From Arbacia lixula (lineage: Eukaryota > Echinodermata > Echinoidea > Arbacioida > Arbaciidae), in assembly GCA_963669155.1 (NCBI GenBank), contig OZ022576.1:9922710-9986709 (forward strand): a stretch of 64,000 nt of DNA, read 5' to 3'. Below the pieces are notes generated by a model. That model searched no databases. It had not been told where the DNA came from and saw only the letters and a list, made by a program, of their open reading frames with translations. Below, piece after piece: positions 13,848 through 26,531 of this stretch; position 1 is the stretch's first letter, and the number at the start of each line of letters is the position of its first letter. A program made the translations under genes and the position numbers.

Positions 13848-14907
13848 AGGAGAAAATGTCAGATAAACTTAGAGTAGGCTCTGAGGGTCAGCCTTACAAT
13901 GCCAGATTGATGGACTTCCTCGACAGTATTGTTAGCGTATGCTTGGTAACAAGACACGGCTCATAGTCAGATAGGTGGTGGTTCATTTTCTGAAAATAAT
14001 GTAAATAACGTAATGTAAAATTACAGGTAAGGTAGTACAGTGTTGGCACTCACTCACAGAACACATAAGGTCGATGCAAAAATTACAGCCATTATATGCA
14101 TTCATCAAGAGTGTAGGAAGTGGAGGGGTTAACTCTATTGAACTGAAATTGATTGATTGATGCATGTTATATGTATTTACACACGGACTCGCGGAAGAAG
14201 AACGGTCTGCTGAACCAAGTACGCCGTGATCAAATGAATACATTCAATTCAATTCAATTAAAAAGGACAATAATTGTTATGGACGGAAAGCTCCACTACT
14301 ACCCAGCTGTTATGGCTGCTAATGTCGAGGCAAGCCGGTGTTGTAAGGCCGCAGCCTGTAATTATTTCTCACACATGAAAATGAACAAAAAACATGAACA
14401 AAAGGTGTTGATCATATTGATAATAAGGCTATAGAGTATCCAAAATTTGTGCAAAATTATTGTGCGATTCTAATTAAACAAATGAGGGCAATGCGGGTTC
14501 TTAGACTTTTCAGTGTTTTTTTTTCATTCGAATGTTCGCTTTGGTGTTACGTTTTCACGAAATGAAGCGTTATTTTTAATAAAATATTACGCTGCATTTA
14601 CACGCGATAACAAAACCGAACGTGTTGGTGTTTCGTTTTCATTTTCGGTGATTTATGTTTCGTCTTTGTTGATAACTTTTACAAGTTTACTTTTACAAGA
14701 TAACTTTTTTTTTATCTTGAATAATTTTAGACATATAAGACATAATTATGAGGAAGCAGAAACGGGGGAATAGGGATATAGAATTCAATACGGCAAGCGA
14801 TCACGAAGTACACATTCCTCTCTTATATAGTTTGTTTTATATATGTGTGGGGCAACACAATGGTATTCATGTAGCATGCGCGTTGTATTAAGAAATATGT
14901 AAGCATT
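13848..14907. other. 3' flank of SLC22 copy 1; no gene recognised
   Basis: Probable 3' untranslated and downstream sequence. AATAAA hexamers occur at 14578-14583 and 14932-14937, but no evidence picks one as the polyadenylation signal. Short open frames show no recognisable protein. Confidence 0.4.
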
Positions 14908-15560
14908 TCTTTATTCTTGGTTCCACAAACAAATAAAATGTATAATCATGCGACATATTCATATTTAAGTACGTATTAAGATACATTAAGTGAAAATATT
15001 TTACACAATTGAAGAATGATTTATAATCAGGTAACATTTAATCATGAAAGGTGAACTAATAGTTACGGAACATTTAAATAAAAACGTTGGATCCCTCCCT
15101 ACCATTAATTGTTCCTTTCCATGCCTCCCTCCCCTCCCCCGACTAAAGCCTAAGCCCTCCCACCCCACCCTACACTTGCCCCACTTTAACCATATATAAC
15201 AAGTATATAGCCACCTAACTCAATCTATTCTACATACCCACCCCCACAGTTTTTCCTCAATAATCTTTATTCTCGATTCCATAAACAAATACATTTAAAC
15301 AAAAATTTTGAGTGTGTTAACAAAATCAAATAGCACAGTTATGCGATTCTTTGATATCTAAGTAGAAAAATTGATTAAAATATATTTTACATAATTTATC
15401 ACTTAGTTATGATCAAATAGCATTTAATAATGCATTGTGTATAAATATAGTAACGTAATCATGTAAATACAAACGTCAAAACCCTCCCTACCCAGTATTG
15501 TTACCCCACCCCCCATGACTTACCGGTAATCCTAAGCCCTCCCAACCCCTGCGACACTGA
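14908..15560. repeat. Diverged tandem duplication, period about 355-390 bp
   Basis: Two blocks share the same landmarks in order. Each has a TCTTTATTC...CACAAACAAAT-type start (near 14909 and 15265), an AT-rich middle, and a C-rich end with CCCTCCCTACC (near 15092 and 15479) and CCTAAGCCCTCCCA. They are well diverged and non-coding. Confidence 0.6.
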
Positions 15561-18500
15561 GGGCATACCACATACATGTCATATCACCCCACATATTCAC
15601 GCAAAAACACACACGTGATTTGCGTATGTAGGAATTAACATATACAACTCTTTTCATTGGTTTTATTTCATGATCCATGATCCATCACTTTTAAATCCCC
15701 CAGCGTCTTTATAGTAGGCGTTCCTCATTTAAGTATTCACATTTTTAATTCATGCTATATTTTCACGATCAATGTGTTAAAATGCGTCATAGGCCTATTC
15801 ATGGGCAAAATGTGGACTTTACATCATGTATTTTATTTCTCGTTTTAATTATGTTTGTATGTGTACTTCATCATTTTTCATTATTCATTCATATCCTAGA
15901 AGGTATACTTTATATTGTTATTATCAGTCCATAAACAGACATTATGTTATTTATCACGTACGACCGCAACTGTATTGAAATAGGAACGGTCTCTCACGTT
16001 TAACATGATCTTCTGAAGAAGACATGATTTTGGATTTCGTTGGCCGGGGGCCGTTAAGCTATAAAGCCTTTTTAGATTGCAACTTATGTGAAATGTGGTC
16101 AGATTATTGACTACACAGATTAAGATAAGGGGCGAGGTTGATAGACATGTCAAATGTCCCAGCTGTATGTGTGTATGTGTTCTTATATACACCACTTTTA
16201 TCACTAGCGCAAATGATTGGCTGTTTATCAGTGTATCGGCTGTTTCTTCTACCCAATCCCCAAGTTCTTATTGGGGCAACAGATAGTTAATCAAATCAAG
16301 TATCGATGCGATGAATAGAGTGCCGATGTCGTCATACCATTTGTTATGCAGGCTCTGGTTCTAAACATCATCCCTCAAGAGAGAGAGATTTACTTGTCCG
16401 ACATTGCCTATACCATCGTATAGTATCAATCGAATCTGATCTTTAGACTAATGTACATTTTAAAATGGCTTGAAAACTGCTAAGGAAAAGTATGCAATAC
16501 AATGACCACGGACATGGTCATGTTTTTGTATCCGTAAACGAATTAAATATAATATCTTTGTCTATATTTCGTTCACTATTCACTGTGCTCCAACATTCTC
16601 TCTTCCATCAAATCGTGAATAAAGTAATACATGTACATGTACATGTATTGTTGTTTTATACTGTTAAGTTTGACCTAAATGTTTTCCAATGATACTTTTC
16701 AGGACTGTTGCTTAGAAGCTCAAACTTCGTACAAAACGCTGCAATTTTCTATCTTTTTATATCTTATTGTATGTACAATATAATGTGTTAATACAACATA
16801 TGCATCAGCATATTATATTATATACTAGATGGAAACAAACCATATTCCAAGGAATACACGATGTGTCAGTATTTGTTCCAATTTCAGGCAACCTGCGAAA
16901 AACTCAAATATACATATACTGTATTTATTTGTTGTTTGATTATTGATTGCAATGTGTAATTGTGATAAAATAGTATTTGTTCAACACATTACTGTGAACT
17001 TTGGCTTGTATCTAAACTGCGCTGCAGTATATATCGCACATGAAATATACATTGATCAAATTATACGATGATTTGCATTATCACACTGAAAATAGCGTTG
17101 TCGGTTTTGTTATTTTATCATTTGATTTGTATGGACATTTTCTAGTGAGTCTGTCGGTGATTTTGTCCTAGATCTACTTAACGGCTTCGGGCTTCCGGCT
17201 TAATTAAAAACTAATGCTCTTGACAAGCACACTTATTGTCTGCTTCGTGATGCTTTAGCATCAACTCGAAATGTCTGCAAAAAGGAAACACTGTCTTTGA
17301 AAAGTCTACATACCTGGACATTGATATTCAGTCACATTACTGTATAACATTGATTTGAGACAGGTAGATGGAGCTCTTCCAAATATATTCCGTCTTATAC
17401 ATTCGTTACACAAAGTAACCCAGTAATAATCTGCATAGTAACATACCTCAATGACATTTACGTTGTGCATACCATTCCCAGCACATACTTGAAACAGTTC
17501 AGTTTTACTGCGCACGATTTAAAATGACACAAACAACCACAACACATTTATAATCCAATAATTATATTTCATTGATAAAATATACGTCATTATCCACATT
17601 TTATACCGTACTTAAATAAAATACATCCACAAGCAATTGAGATTTCAATCTCGGATTCTGTTGAAAACAAAATTACGATAACATGAAAAATTACATTGGC
17701 ATGGTTTAATTTTGCTTCAGAAATGGCAATTTCATTTTGAGGTGCATGATATCTTTTGTACCATTAATAAGCCGCACATAAAAACCTGTATTTACAACGG
17801 TGGTTTAACTTAAAACGTGTAATAACCCTGGACTAACTTTATGGAACGACAAATAATGCAACTTGGAACACTATTGATTCAATATGCATGTACATGTAAT
17901 TGATTTTGCCCTCAGAATCACTGTGGTAATTGAGTTTGAAAATTACAAGAGATTACGTAAATCACCCGCTTTTGTATTCTATGATGAAAATCAATAATCT
18001 TACAGAGCATCCGATGATTTATTTTGGGCCCTATAGAGTTAGACTAGGTTTAGTACCCGTATTGAGTTAGAGCACCGTTGAGAAAACACACCACACACAA
18101 TACCACACACACAATCCACAATACCACACATACACTCTAATCAATGACAAAATAAGGTAATATATGTACCATGGTGCAGAATGACTTGAGATTCTCTTCC
18201 CAAAGGAAAACCTCACCCCCTCAAAATAATATTGCATAATGTGACGACTATGAGAGCAAATGTGAATATAGAGTCCCCACAACATAAAAGTGAGGACATC
18301 AGGACAGGTGTATGCACTTCAATTCTTGTTCATCCAATACAGGTAAGAGTATTCACTGTTGACGTCTTGTCACACTAACAGTAATATTCCCAATCTTTGC
18401 TGCAGAGTGGGCAAGTTCCTGAAGCGAAAAGCAAACACTCGCATTATTAGCAAAAATCATGCATATTTCATTCCTGCATATGTATGGTGAATCAACGTAT

Positions 18501-19430
18501 ATCACACATCCATGGATCTGTATTATGTCATAGGTGTACTCCATTTACATGTTCCTGATGACATCATGATATTGAATGAATGATTTAATATATGAATGAA
18601 TGAATGTGAATTATAAAATGTCAAACACGTATAAGCCGAAAGCGGCATTTCTATCCAATAACCCAACCATGTTGCTGCGCACCAATAACTTCATAAGTAC
18701 TTTACAAGGAAGACATTATTGGGAGTAGTACAGTAGTACAAAGTGAATGTTCAGCAATTCTTAAATTAACAAATGGTAATCAAAAACTAATCTAATACAC
18801 TGTAAAGCGTGCATGCATTTCCCATTTTTTTTTTAATACCGGGTAATGCAGAAGTCAAGTAGTGATCTGCATCAAATTTCAGTAAAAACAAAATGTAAAA
18901 TTAATTTGTTGTCAACTTGTTTGAAAAAAACTTTGCAATACCGACCAATATTTTGTTTTCTTCTCTTGTAACTTAATACAAAATACAGCTCAATATGTGA
19001 ACTTTCTGAATACATAGTTTAAGTAAATAATCTGGCATTGAAAATGCCCTTATACTCCCATAACTTTGAGTAATTTGTGTATTTTCTTATATTAAAGTCA
19101 AGGTAGCCCTTTTGCAGGTGAAAAATTGAACTTGGTAAAAAACAGAGGAAAAGAGAGAAACTACTGTTTAAGAATTTCCCTCTCAATAATAAGACTAGAG
19201 AATGAAACTCAGTTGAATTATAGTGATCGCGAATTATCGCAGAAGTTTTGGGTGGGTCGTAGAAAACCGCAGATCACTATCCCTTACTGTCCACATCAAT
19301 TATTATACATTTGAAAGCACTTGCAACTGACTGCACATCATGTAAGGCAGTGCTGTAATTAAATGAATAAGTAAACAAAATAAAACAAAACAAAGAAAGG
19401 TACAATGTTGACCTTACAAGGACCAAAATA
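15561..19430. other. Intergenic; no gene recognised
   Basis: AT-rich, with a CA-rich patch near 18090-18135 and short ATG-repeat runs. None of the open frames (all under 90 codons) resembles a known protein or shows convincing splice context. I see no RNA gene. Confidence 0.4.
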
Positions 19431-19656
19431 TATACTACAGCTCAAAGGAATTGGCACGGGTAAAGGGAAAAAGAAGAAAGGGAAGGAGCCGCAGTTTTAA
19501 ACCGCGGTATATTTTGCCCAGTTGAGCATGAAACACGATGCTTTAGCCTTAAAAGCATCTTGTTTCATGCTCAACTGGACAAAATAAACCCCGGTTCAAC
19601 ACTGCAGCTCCTTCCCTTTCCCTTTACCTGTGCCAATTCCTTTGCGCTGTAGTGTA
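19431..19656. mobile_element. TA-flanked hairpin MITE
   Basis: Long inverted arms: the left CTACAGCTCAAAGGAATTGG matches the reverse complement of the right CCAATTCCTTTGCGCTGTAG. Pairing continues through AAAGGGAAAG, GAGC and the GTTGAGCATGAAACA centre. The arms are bordered by TA on both sides, as expected for Tc1/mariner-type insertion. It is about 222 bp, non-coding, and would fold into one near-complete hairpin. Confidence 0.8.
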
Positions 19657-20251
19657 TGTATCCGTACAGTTTCAAATCTTTATCCATCACAGTGAATTAT
19701 TTCGGTAAAATTCAGCCACATAATCAATCAATGACCCAATAAGAACAACATTTATATGGCAGTAATGAATGGGGTAATTGATGAAAGGATTACAACAGAT
19801 ATCTGACTTCTTCCTAAAAACCCCACCCATAGAATGAGTTGACATATGATAAATCACAATTTTGTGCCTCCTACTCATTGGGAGCTGTCCACCCAAATGC
19901 CATACCTCAAGCAGAACCCATCACAAACATGCATTTTTGTTACTGGCTTAGCCTACATGCGGTCTGACAGAAATGTGAAGAGTCATTAACATGTCCATTG
20001 GTCAAGGAAAAAGTCAGGCAAGGCTTACACATTGTCATTGACGGTCATTGTGAAGCAATTCAGAACACCACTTGAACATGTCAGAAGACATTATTCCAGA
20101 CACTTCAATTGATCCTATAAAACTAGGTCACAGAATGTCAAAACCCAAATCTGTTACCAAGCCACATTATGCTTTCGCGAAAACTGAACTCCATTGTAAA
20201 TGACCACTTGAATCATCTTGAATCATACTTCTATTATGATAAAATACCTCC
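19657..20251. other. PEX11 3' flank; no other gene seen
   Basis: Sequence downstream of the minus-strand PEX11 gene. I see no repeat or exon. Confidence 0.4.
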
Positions 20252-20257
20252 TTTATT
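20252..20257 (-). terminator. Candidate PEX11 polyadenylation signal
   Basis: TTTATT on the plus strand reads AATAAA on the minus strand, about 110 nt past the PEX11 stop codon. It is a plausible hexamer and not proven. Confidence 0.45.
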
Positions 20258-20367
20258 CAAGACTTTTCCAATATTCGAATCACAGCCTGATCGCTCTTGT
20301 TTGCACAATATAAAAGATCACTGAAATTTTAAATGCTCAATGCACATGGCATGGCTTTGATCACAGT

Positions 20368-23300
20368 TTATTTACTCGGTACAGTCTTCTGCCAGACTAG
20401 ATACAGTCCAATCAGCGAAGCTACGATCCCTCCTCCAGCTCCCACACCCTTGTTGACGTACCCTAGCGAGGCGAGGGGGATGAACACATCACAGAAGTCC
20501 AGGACGAACTGAAGCCGAGCCTTGGTGATGTCCGACTCCAGACGCTGACGAGGCACAGGCTCCCCAGCCCGCTTGAGCTCCCTCAGACTCAGGGAGAGCT
20601 TCTGCAGCTTGTAGAGATCTCGGAGGGTCAGCGCCAGCAGGCCAATCAACCAGAACCAGGCGGAGCTCTCAGACCAACGCTTGCTATTCACCTGTTGAAA
20701 ATTTATATTAAATCCATAGATTAGAATAAACAGTCTACTCCCGTTATAATAAGCACAGACAGCAGATCATAATGTAATGAGGTCCCATTTTCACATTTGC
20801 GCATGTGTGTCTACATGTTCCTTTATGTTACATATAACAGAGTTTTCACTATAAAAAGGGAATTTACTTCATCTGAAGGGCCTTGTCTATCCTGATCTAC
20901 ATATATAGATGTGCAGAGTGAAAAAGTATGGTGTGCCAAATGCCAATGTGAATGAAAATTTGAGCCATTTCGAGTACTGGCATAGTCGGAGCTCATGGGG
21001 AGCGAGAACCATGCCTTGTTCTACGTAAAGGCAGCAGCCAGGTGTGCCTATGTGAATGAAAAATTGAGCTTACTAGTCGATACACTCACCATCAGTACAA
21101 TCAGAGAGCAAACCCACACAGTTACATAATGTGAATAAAAAGCCTATTGTACAATCCCTTTACATGTGACAGGGCTGTGTAAAGACGCATAACTTACATC
21201 GATGAGCTTGACCTTGTTGAGCCAGATGACATGGTCTGTCAGAAGCCAGAGACCCTTCATTAAGTAGCCCACTAGCTGTAGGCTGGCCTCAGTGCTATCA
21301 CTAGCTGCTAAGGAGTCGAGCGCTCGCTGCAGAAACTCTATCGACCTGAGCATCCGAAACACTGCAAAAAATAATAGTATAATTAACTTGTAACCTGAAC
21401 ACTGTAACAGGGTAAATATCAACTCGCAACCCCCTCTCGAGGTTGAATATGATACTGAATTAGGCAGTTTGTCATTATCAGATCTGAGACACTGTATTTT
21501 CAATGATCCTTTACGATTGGTGAGGAAAACAACATGTATTCTGAACGTACTTGCCAATTTCCTATAAAACATGTTTACTTCTATTTGATACATCTCAAAT
21601 TCACTTGTATATATACTTACATTTTCTAGAAGATGTGATCGTAGACTCCAGACTTTGAATCTTCGCTAGGGAGATCATGCCAGCCTGGCTTCCGCCATAG
21701 TACCATAGGAGAAACCTTGTAGTATACTGAGTGACTCTGGATGCATAATTAATGAGATGAAACATGCAAATACAGTGACGGGTTTCATGATGCCAATACT
21801 TTAAAGAATACGTAAAAAGAAGAAAAGAATAGAAGAGTTTCGACAGCCATGTAGTCATGACCACGTAGTCACAGCGGAAATACTGATAAAAACATCATAG
21901 CCCTAGTACCAATAGGCAAAAATATATATCACTAATACGATTTGTCCACATCCCTCTACTCCACATGTACAGTCTACTGAAATTGCTAGGTGTGTCTTGG
22001 ATGGATAGAGTTACAAATGATGAAGTACAAGAGGAGGAGGAGCATATGTCGTTGCTAGAAATTATTAAAACACAACATAACAACTGGATATAAAGGACAC
22101 ATGCCAGATTACTGTTCAGTCATAGAAAATAACTTGTAAAAAGTAAAACACAAGTGATCTAGTGACAAGGTTGACCCTGCAAAGCCATCTTTGACGATGT
22201 CTTGACAATGTTGTTTGAAGGGGGTGCTGCGTTCCGCGGTGGTCCTATCAGCCCCACCATAAAGATAGGTAAAACTATGACAGTCGTGATCTCGCATGAT
22301 ATATCAGAAGCAATCTTTGATAGGCTCTTCGCATTGATTGGTTGACAAGGTACTGTGTACATTGTTAATGAAGGTGCAAGGTCAAGGTTTATTGGTCGAT
22401 CAAGGGATTATGTCAAGCGTGATAACGCGGGGATTTTGCTCGCTCGTAGCGTGTTAATGTTATAACGTGATGCAAAGTACACCAGTGTGTACTGTATGTA
22501 CAGTACATGTGTGGGCACGTGTGTGATAGCCATGGAGCCGAACCTTTCTGTACCTTCGGTCAGCTTCTTGGAATGCAATCTTTTATTGTTGCCAGACCGA
22601 CAAGCATGTAATACGTGCAAGTGATGTGTACAGGTGAAAGGGCCTCTTGCAAAACCAGTATGCATCTCTGCCAGGGAAAAAAATACACGGGGGCTCGGGG
22701 CAATTTTGCCCCCAAAATGCTTACAAGATCCCTCGAAAATGTTAAAAAAGCACCCTAAATTCCCATAGACACAATGGAAAATTATACCCAAATCAGCCAA
22801 TGTGATAAAAAAGTAGCCCCCCCAAATTTTGAATTAATTTTTTCCCTGAATTCTCTACTCATCGATAGTGATCCTCGATCACTTTTCAGTTTCAGTTTCA
22901 GTTTAGTTTATTTCATATTTCACATATAAACAAAAAAATGACATGACATTACAGAACAGTACAAGGTACAGATTACACAGAAAACAAAGAAAATTCAATA
23001 CAGGGTATATTCATTCATTCTTTGTATGAGCTTAAAATGACAAGTTGAGGAGAAGAAAAGACAGAGTTAACAGTGAAATATGTGGAAATCTATTGAAAAG
23101 CTACTGTAAGCTTGTACTGTATAGAAGTCAAGTAGATTTTAATAAAAACAAAAACATGAAAGAAACAAGAAAGTGAAGGTCTGGGGGAGGGGGGGGGGGG
23201 GGGGGGCATTCCGAAAACGAACTTAGGAAAAATTTTATTGTATCTCAGGGACTTAGGAAAAATTTTATCTTTTGGTATTCCGAAAAGCCAACTTACAATA

Positions 23301-25395
23301 AAAGATAAATATTTTTATTCAAATGAGCTAGAGATAAAATTTTTATGTAAATGAGCCTCCGAGATAAAATTTTTATGCAAATGAGCTAAATCGGTATTCT
23401 GAAACGCACTTAGGAAAAAAAGTTAGAATAAAAGATAAAACTGCTCCCAAGCAATTTTATCTCCAGACGTACGCGCCTAGGCCCATAGCATTACGTGCAA
23501 ACAATAATTCGCGCATTCAACTTTTTGCACATGTGCGCATCAAATGCAATAAGGCGCGCTGATAGACATTGATGCGCAATGTCCCTTTCAGTTTCATGAC
23601 ATCACTTTATCAGCTTGATGGTGTTAATGTATGCAAAAGACATGAACGGACGTTTATTACTGGCTGCCTCTGGGATAGGAGCGCAGTGCATGCGCTCATT
23701 AATATTGGTTAAAATCTTCCTAAAATATTTTTCGGAATACCAAAGATAAAATATTTTAAGGACATTGTATCTTAGAGGAGATAAAATTTTTATCTCTGTG
23801 GATTTTCGGAACACCGCCCCTGACCAATATCCGTCAACTGGCGGGTGTTTCACCAAGCTGTTCGCAAGTTATGAACGACTGGTGATCCCTTCTTGTGCTT
23901 CTAAATGCGATACCACACTTTGTTCATTGAGAATCTGATTTAGCACAAGAAGGGATCACCAGTCATTCGCAAAGTCGTTCGTATCTTACGAACAGCTTGG
24001 TGAAACATCCGCCAGGGAAATGATCTTTTAAATTGTTTATTTTTTGACGTCACATGCTAGGTGCTCTCCCATTTGTTGTGTGCTGTATGATTCCATGAAT
24101 TGCTCTTCTTCTGATTTGGATGGAGAAATAAATCTCTTTCATAGAGGTATGTGTATAGAGATGAGTCTTAAAGATACATCAAATGCACAGGTAAAATGAT
24201 GCATATATCCTTTTGAAAAACTGAGGAAAGAGTTCCATATGCACCCCCCCCATAATCTTTTTTTTTGGAATAGCCAACTGTCTAAAAGAGGGTGATTCTT
24301 TTGATGGGGGATGAGTAAAAAATGGGGGGAGGTATTTTTGGGGGGTTAAAAGTGAAAAATAAAAAAATAAAAAATAAATAAATGAGCGTTAAAAAGTCAA
24401 TTACTGATGTGTTTATCTCCCTCTTTGTCTCTCTCTCTCTTCCCATCCTTCACTCTCTCTAGATCTGCCCGTTACATGGTACTTCATATTAGTTTCCAAG
24501 TCACATTTCACACACATAATCGCTTAGAAAGTTTTATGAATATTTTATGAATTCGAACTCTAAACCTAACCCTGACCCTAACCCTAACCTTAAACCTAAC
24601 CCTGACCCTAACCCTAAACCTAAACCTGACCCTAACCCTCACCCTAGACAAGGCTTAGCCGTTGAATTCGTCCAAAAAAGTGATTTCTAGGTCTGCATTA
24701 GCACCCGTCATTAGCTAGGCCCTAGCCCCGGGAGTCTATGCGCCTAGCTACCCTTGACGTTTAACCCTAAACCTAACCCTAAAACTAACCCTAAACCTAA
24801 TTTTTGTCACTTCCCCCTCCTAATTATGCTATATTATGATGATATATATAAAATTATGTATATATATATATTTTTTTAAATTTTTATGGGGCATGGGGGG
24901 TGCATATGGAACTCTTGCCAAAACTGACATGTGATGTCACAAATTCAAAACTGTACAAAAATATTGTAACTTTCTAATATTTTGGTGGATTTTCATCAAA
25001 CCTTCACTTTTTCATGTTTCTGCTTTAATTAAAACCAACTTAACTTCAGGGTCGACTTTCCCTTTAACTGAACTTGACTGCGTCTTTCTAAACAAGTGTC
25101 TGCATCTCTGCCGCATACCTGTAACATGTGTAATACACTTGCTGCAATATACTTGCTGTATATTGCTGCCCGTTCAACACGAATATAAGCACCACAACAC
25201 ACACTAAAAAACGGGCCAGGGACTCGTACAAAATACAAATACAAGCGTGCAGCCACAGGTGTACGACATGACAGACAACCATATATACTAATTTACTATT
25301 TTTACAAACCTGTATATCTTGTCTCTTCCCTCAGTATAACTGAGATACTTGATCAGGTCTCGGACAGCATCTGGGGATCCAGTTTTTTTGGCCAT
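20368..25395 (-). CDS. PEX11: Peroxisomal membrane protein PEX11
   Basis: Membrane-elongation factor of peroxisome division. Exons on the minus strand are 25395-25310, 21736-21621, 21361-21198 and 20691-20368 (stop TAA). They have GT/AG borders and join in frame to 229 aa, slightly shorter than most animal PEX11 alpha/beta proteins. The N-terminus (MAKKTGSPDAVRDLIKYLSY, then GRDKIYRVTQYTTRFLLWYY) has the family's DKxxR and amphipathic-helix region. SSRKLFRMLRSIEFLQRAL matches the conserved RKxFRxxR segment. Two hydrophobic segments, SSAWFWLIGLLALTLRDLYKL and a Gly-rich GVGAGGGIVASLIGLYLVW near the C-terminus, fit the two membrane spans. The start is the only Met in frame before exon 1 and lies in a short first exon, as is usual for this family. 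Intron 1 (21737-25309) is filled with repeats. Whether it is the alpha, beta or gamma paralogue cannot be settled here, though an alpha/beta-like form is more likely. Confidence 0.93.
22865..23206 (-). mobile_element. 3' end of a LINE on the minus strand (with poly-G boundary)
   Basis: Read on the minus strand, the block ends in AAACTGAAACTGAAACTG repeats after ATAAACTAAACTG. That is the style of 3' tail seen on several invertebrate non-LTR retrotransposons, preceded by AT-rich untranslated sequence. No coding part remains. A run of about 18 G lies at 23189-23206. The assignment rests on tail structure only. Confidence 0.5.
23207..23819. mobile_element. Inverted-repeat element with GATAAAATTTTTAT motifs
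   Basis: The left arm (ATTCCGAAAAC ... TTGGTATTCCGAAAA, 23207-23288) is matched in reverse complement by the right arm (TTTTCGGAATACCAAAGATA ... TTTTCGGAACACC, 23729-23816). Short AGATAAAATTTTTAT motifs recur inside both arms and beside them. The middle carries no recognised gene. It is a non-autonomous fold-back element in PEX11 intron 1. Confidence 0.65.
23840..24013. mobile_element. Hairpin MITE
   Basis: GGCGGGTGTTTCACCAAGCT at the left end pairs with AGCTTGGTGAAACATCCGCC at the right end. Pairing continues inward (GACTGGTGATCCCTTCTTGT against ACAAGAAGGGATCACCAGTC). It is 174 bp, non-coding, and lies only 20 bp beyond the previous inverted-repeat element. Confidence 0.8.
24229..24916. mobile_element. 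Inverted-repeat element enclosing telomere-like DNA
   Basis: The left arm AGAGTTCCATATGCACCCCC (24229-24248) is the reverse complement of the right arm at 24893-24914 (GGGGGTGCATATGGAACTCT). The interior contains poly-T, TCTCTC and TATATA runs and two clusters of CCCTAA-type repeats. No coding content is seen. It lies in PEX11 intron 1. Confidence 0.65.
24559..24801. repeat. Interstitial telomere-like (CCCTAA)n repeats
   Basis: Two clusters (24559-24646 and 24763-24801) of degenerate CCCTAA, CCCTGA and AACCTAA units lie inside the inverted-repeat element at 24229-24916. The units are too degenerate and too far inside gene space to be a chromosome end. Confidence 0.85.
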
Positions 25396-26493
25396 GGTTG
25401 TTATGATGAATAATAATAATACATTAAAACTACACGCGCTCCTTGCCCAGCAGTGTGACTTACGTAATATAGTATGAGACGGGATCGTGTGCGCTGCATA
25501 GTATGAGACGGGATCGTGTGCATAGCGCATAACCTAGTACCTGCACTGAACCCTGGATGTGGATCGTGTCCTCAGACCACTGATCTCCCCACTATCTCTA
25601 GTGTAGAGATCAGTGCCTCAGACTGAGTTCATTCATGACTATGAAAATGTATGGTAGTGTCAAAGAAGCAAATTAATTTTATAGCGGTCCGAAATATTGA
25701 CGACGATTAGTCAAGCTAACAATTCATAATAGAATACTATGTCCCTTTCTCTAAAGCCTCACGCATTTTCACCTGCCCCTAGTATAAAAAAAACCCTTTT
25801 CAGAGCTATTACGAAAAATAACCCAATCGTCCGTAGATCATTTTTTTTTCATTCAAGTATTCGTAATAAAACCATCTTTAAATATCCTGTCCATATAGTT
25901 ACTGTAATATAACCTATTTAAACACATTAATGTTTACGGGTATAATAACTGGGACTTGGAAATTGCCAAAGACAGAGTTAGCAATTACAAGAATCCCTAA
26001 TCAAAGGCCTGCCTGACCACACAGCTCCCAAGCAAGCTGTACCCAGACGTGCAGATCGATGAGGGCGGTGTGTATTGAAAGAGCACAGAGCCCTTTGCAC
26101 AGATGTGCAGAGCCAACATCGCACATATTATTTCGTTATATGCTTGCTCGACAAAGAATCACGCGCCATGTTGTTACCTATTGAAGCTGAGTTGGCCTAA
26201 ATCTGTATATGTATGTCTCTGCAGCAGGAGCACAACGTAACATAATAATAATAATAATAAAAAAAAAAACGGTACGAACTTGCTTCGATGTTTCGCATCG
26301 ATCCTATATCCATTATTACAAATGAGTAATCATCAAAATGGGAAAGGTGTCCATTTCATTAGAACCTGAAATCACGCCCAATAGAGAACATTGGCGCAGG
26401 CCCACTGTATGCCTGTGTGCGTGTGTGTGTGTGTGGAGGGGGTGGGGGGCGTGGGAGAGGTGGGGTGGGTGGATAGGTGGGAAATACATTTCA
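25396..26493. promoter_or_regulatory. PEX11 upstream region
   Basis: Sequence upstream of the PEX11 start. It contains a 29-bp-period duplication at 25471-25521, where AGTATGAGACGGGATCGTGT occurs twice. No clear TATA box was picked. The rest up to the transposon is AT-rich with an ATA microsatellite (26243-26260) and a GT/GGGT-rich patch (26418-26475) next to the transposon end. Confidence 0.45.
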
Positions 26494-26501
26494 GTCTGAC
26501 C
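26494..26501. repeat. Left target-site duplication of the P element
   Basis: GTCTGACC lies directly before the left terminal inverted repeat and recurs exactly at 32656-32663, directly after the right one. Eight bases is the P-element duplication size. The reverse complement, GGTCAGAC, differs at one base from the GGCCAGAC consensus reported for the Drosophila P element. Confidence 0.9.
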
Positions 26502-26531
26502 CACTGAACTATACCACTACGTGGAACGGAC
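26502..26531 (+). repeat. Left terminal inverted repeat of the P element
   Basis: Thirty bases identical to the reverse complement of 32626-32655. It begins with CA, and the match stops at the next base. Confidence 0.93.

Noticed and set aside
17306-17515. 69-codon Cys-rich open frame on the minus strand
   Set aside because: It has no signal peptide, no regular Cys pattern and no neighbours to support a gene.
22408-22800. 130-codon open frame on the minus strand
   Set aside because: No recognisable domain or motif, in a repeat-rich intron of PEX11, with no splice or start context. Probably chance.
24559-24801. CCCTAA repeats as a possible chromosome end
   Set aside because: The units are degenerate, short, in two small clusters inside an intron, and flanked by normal sequence on both sides.
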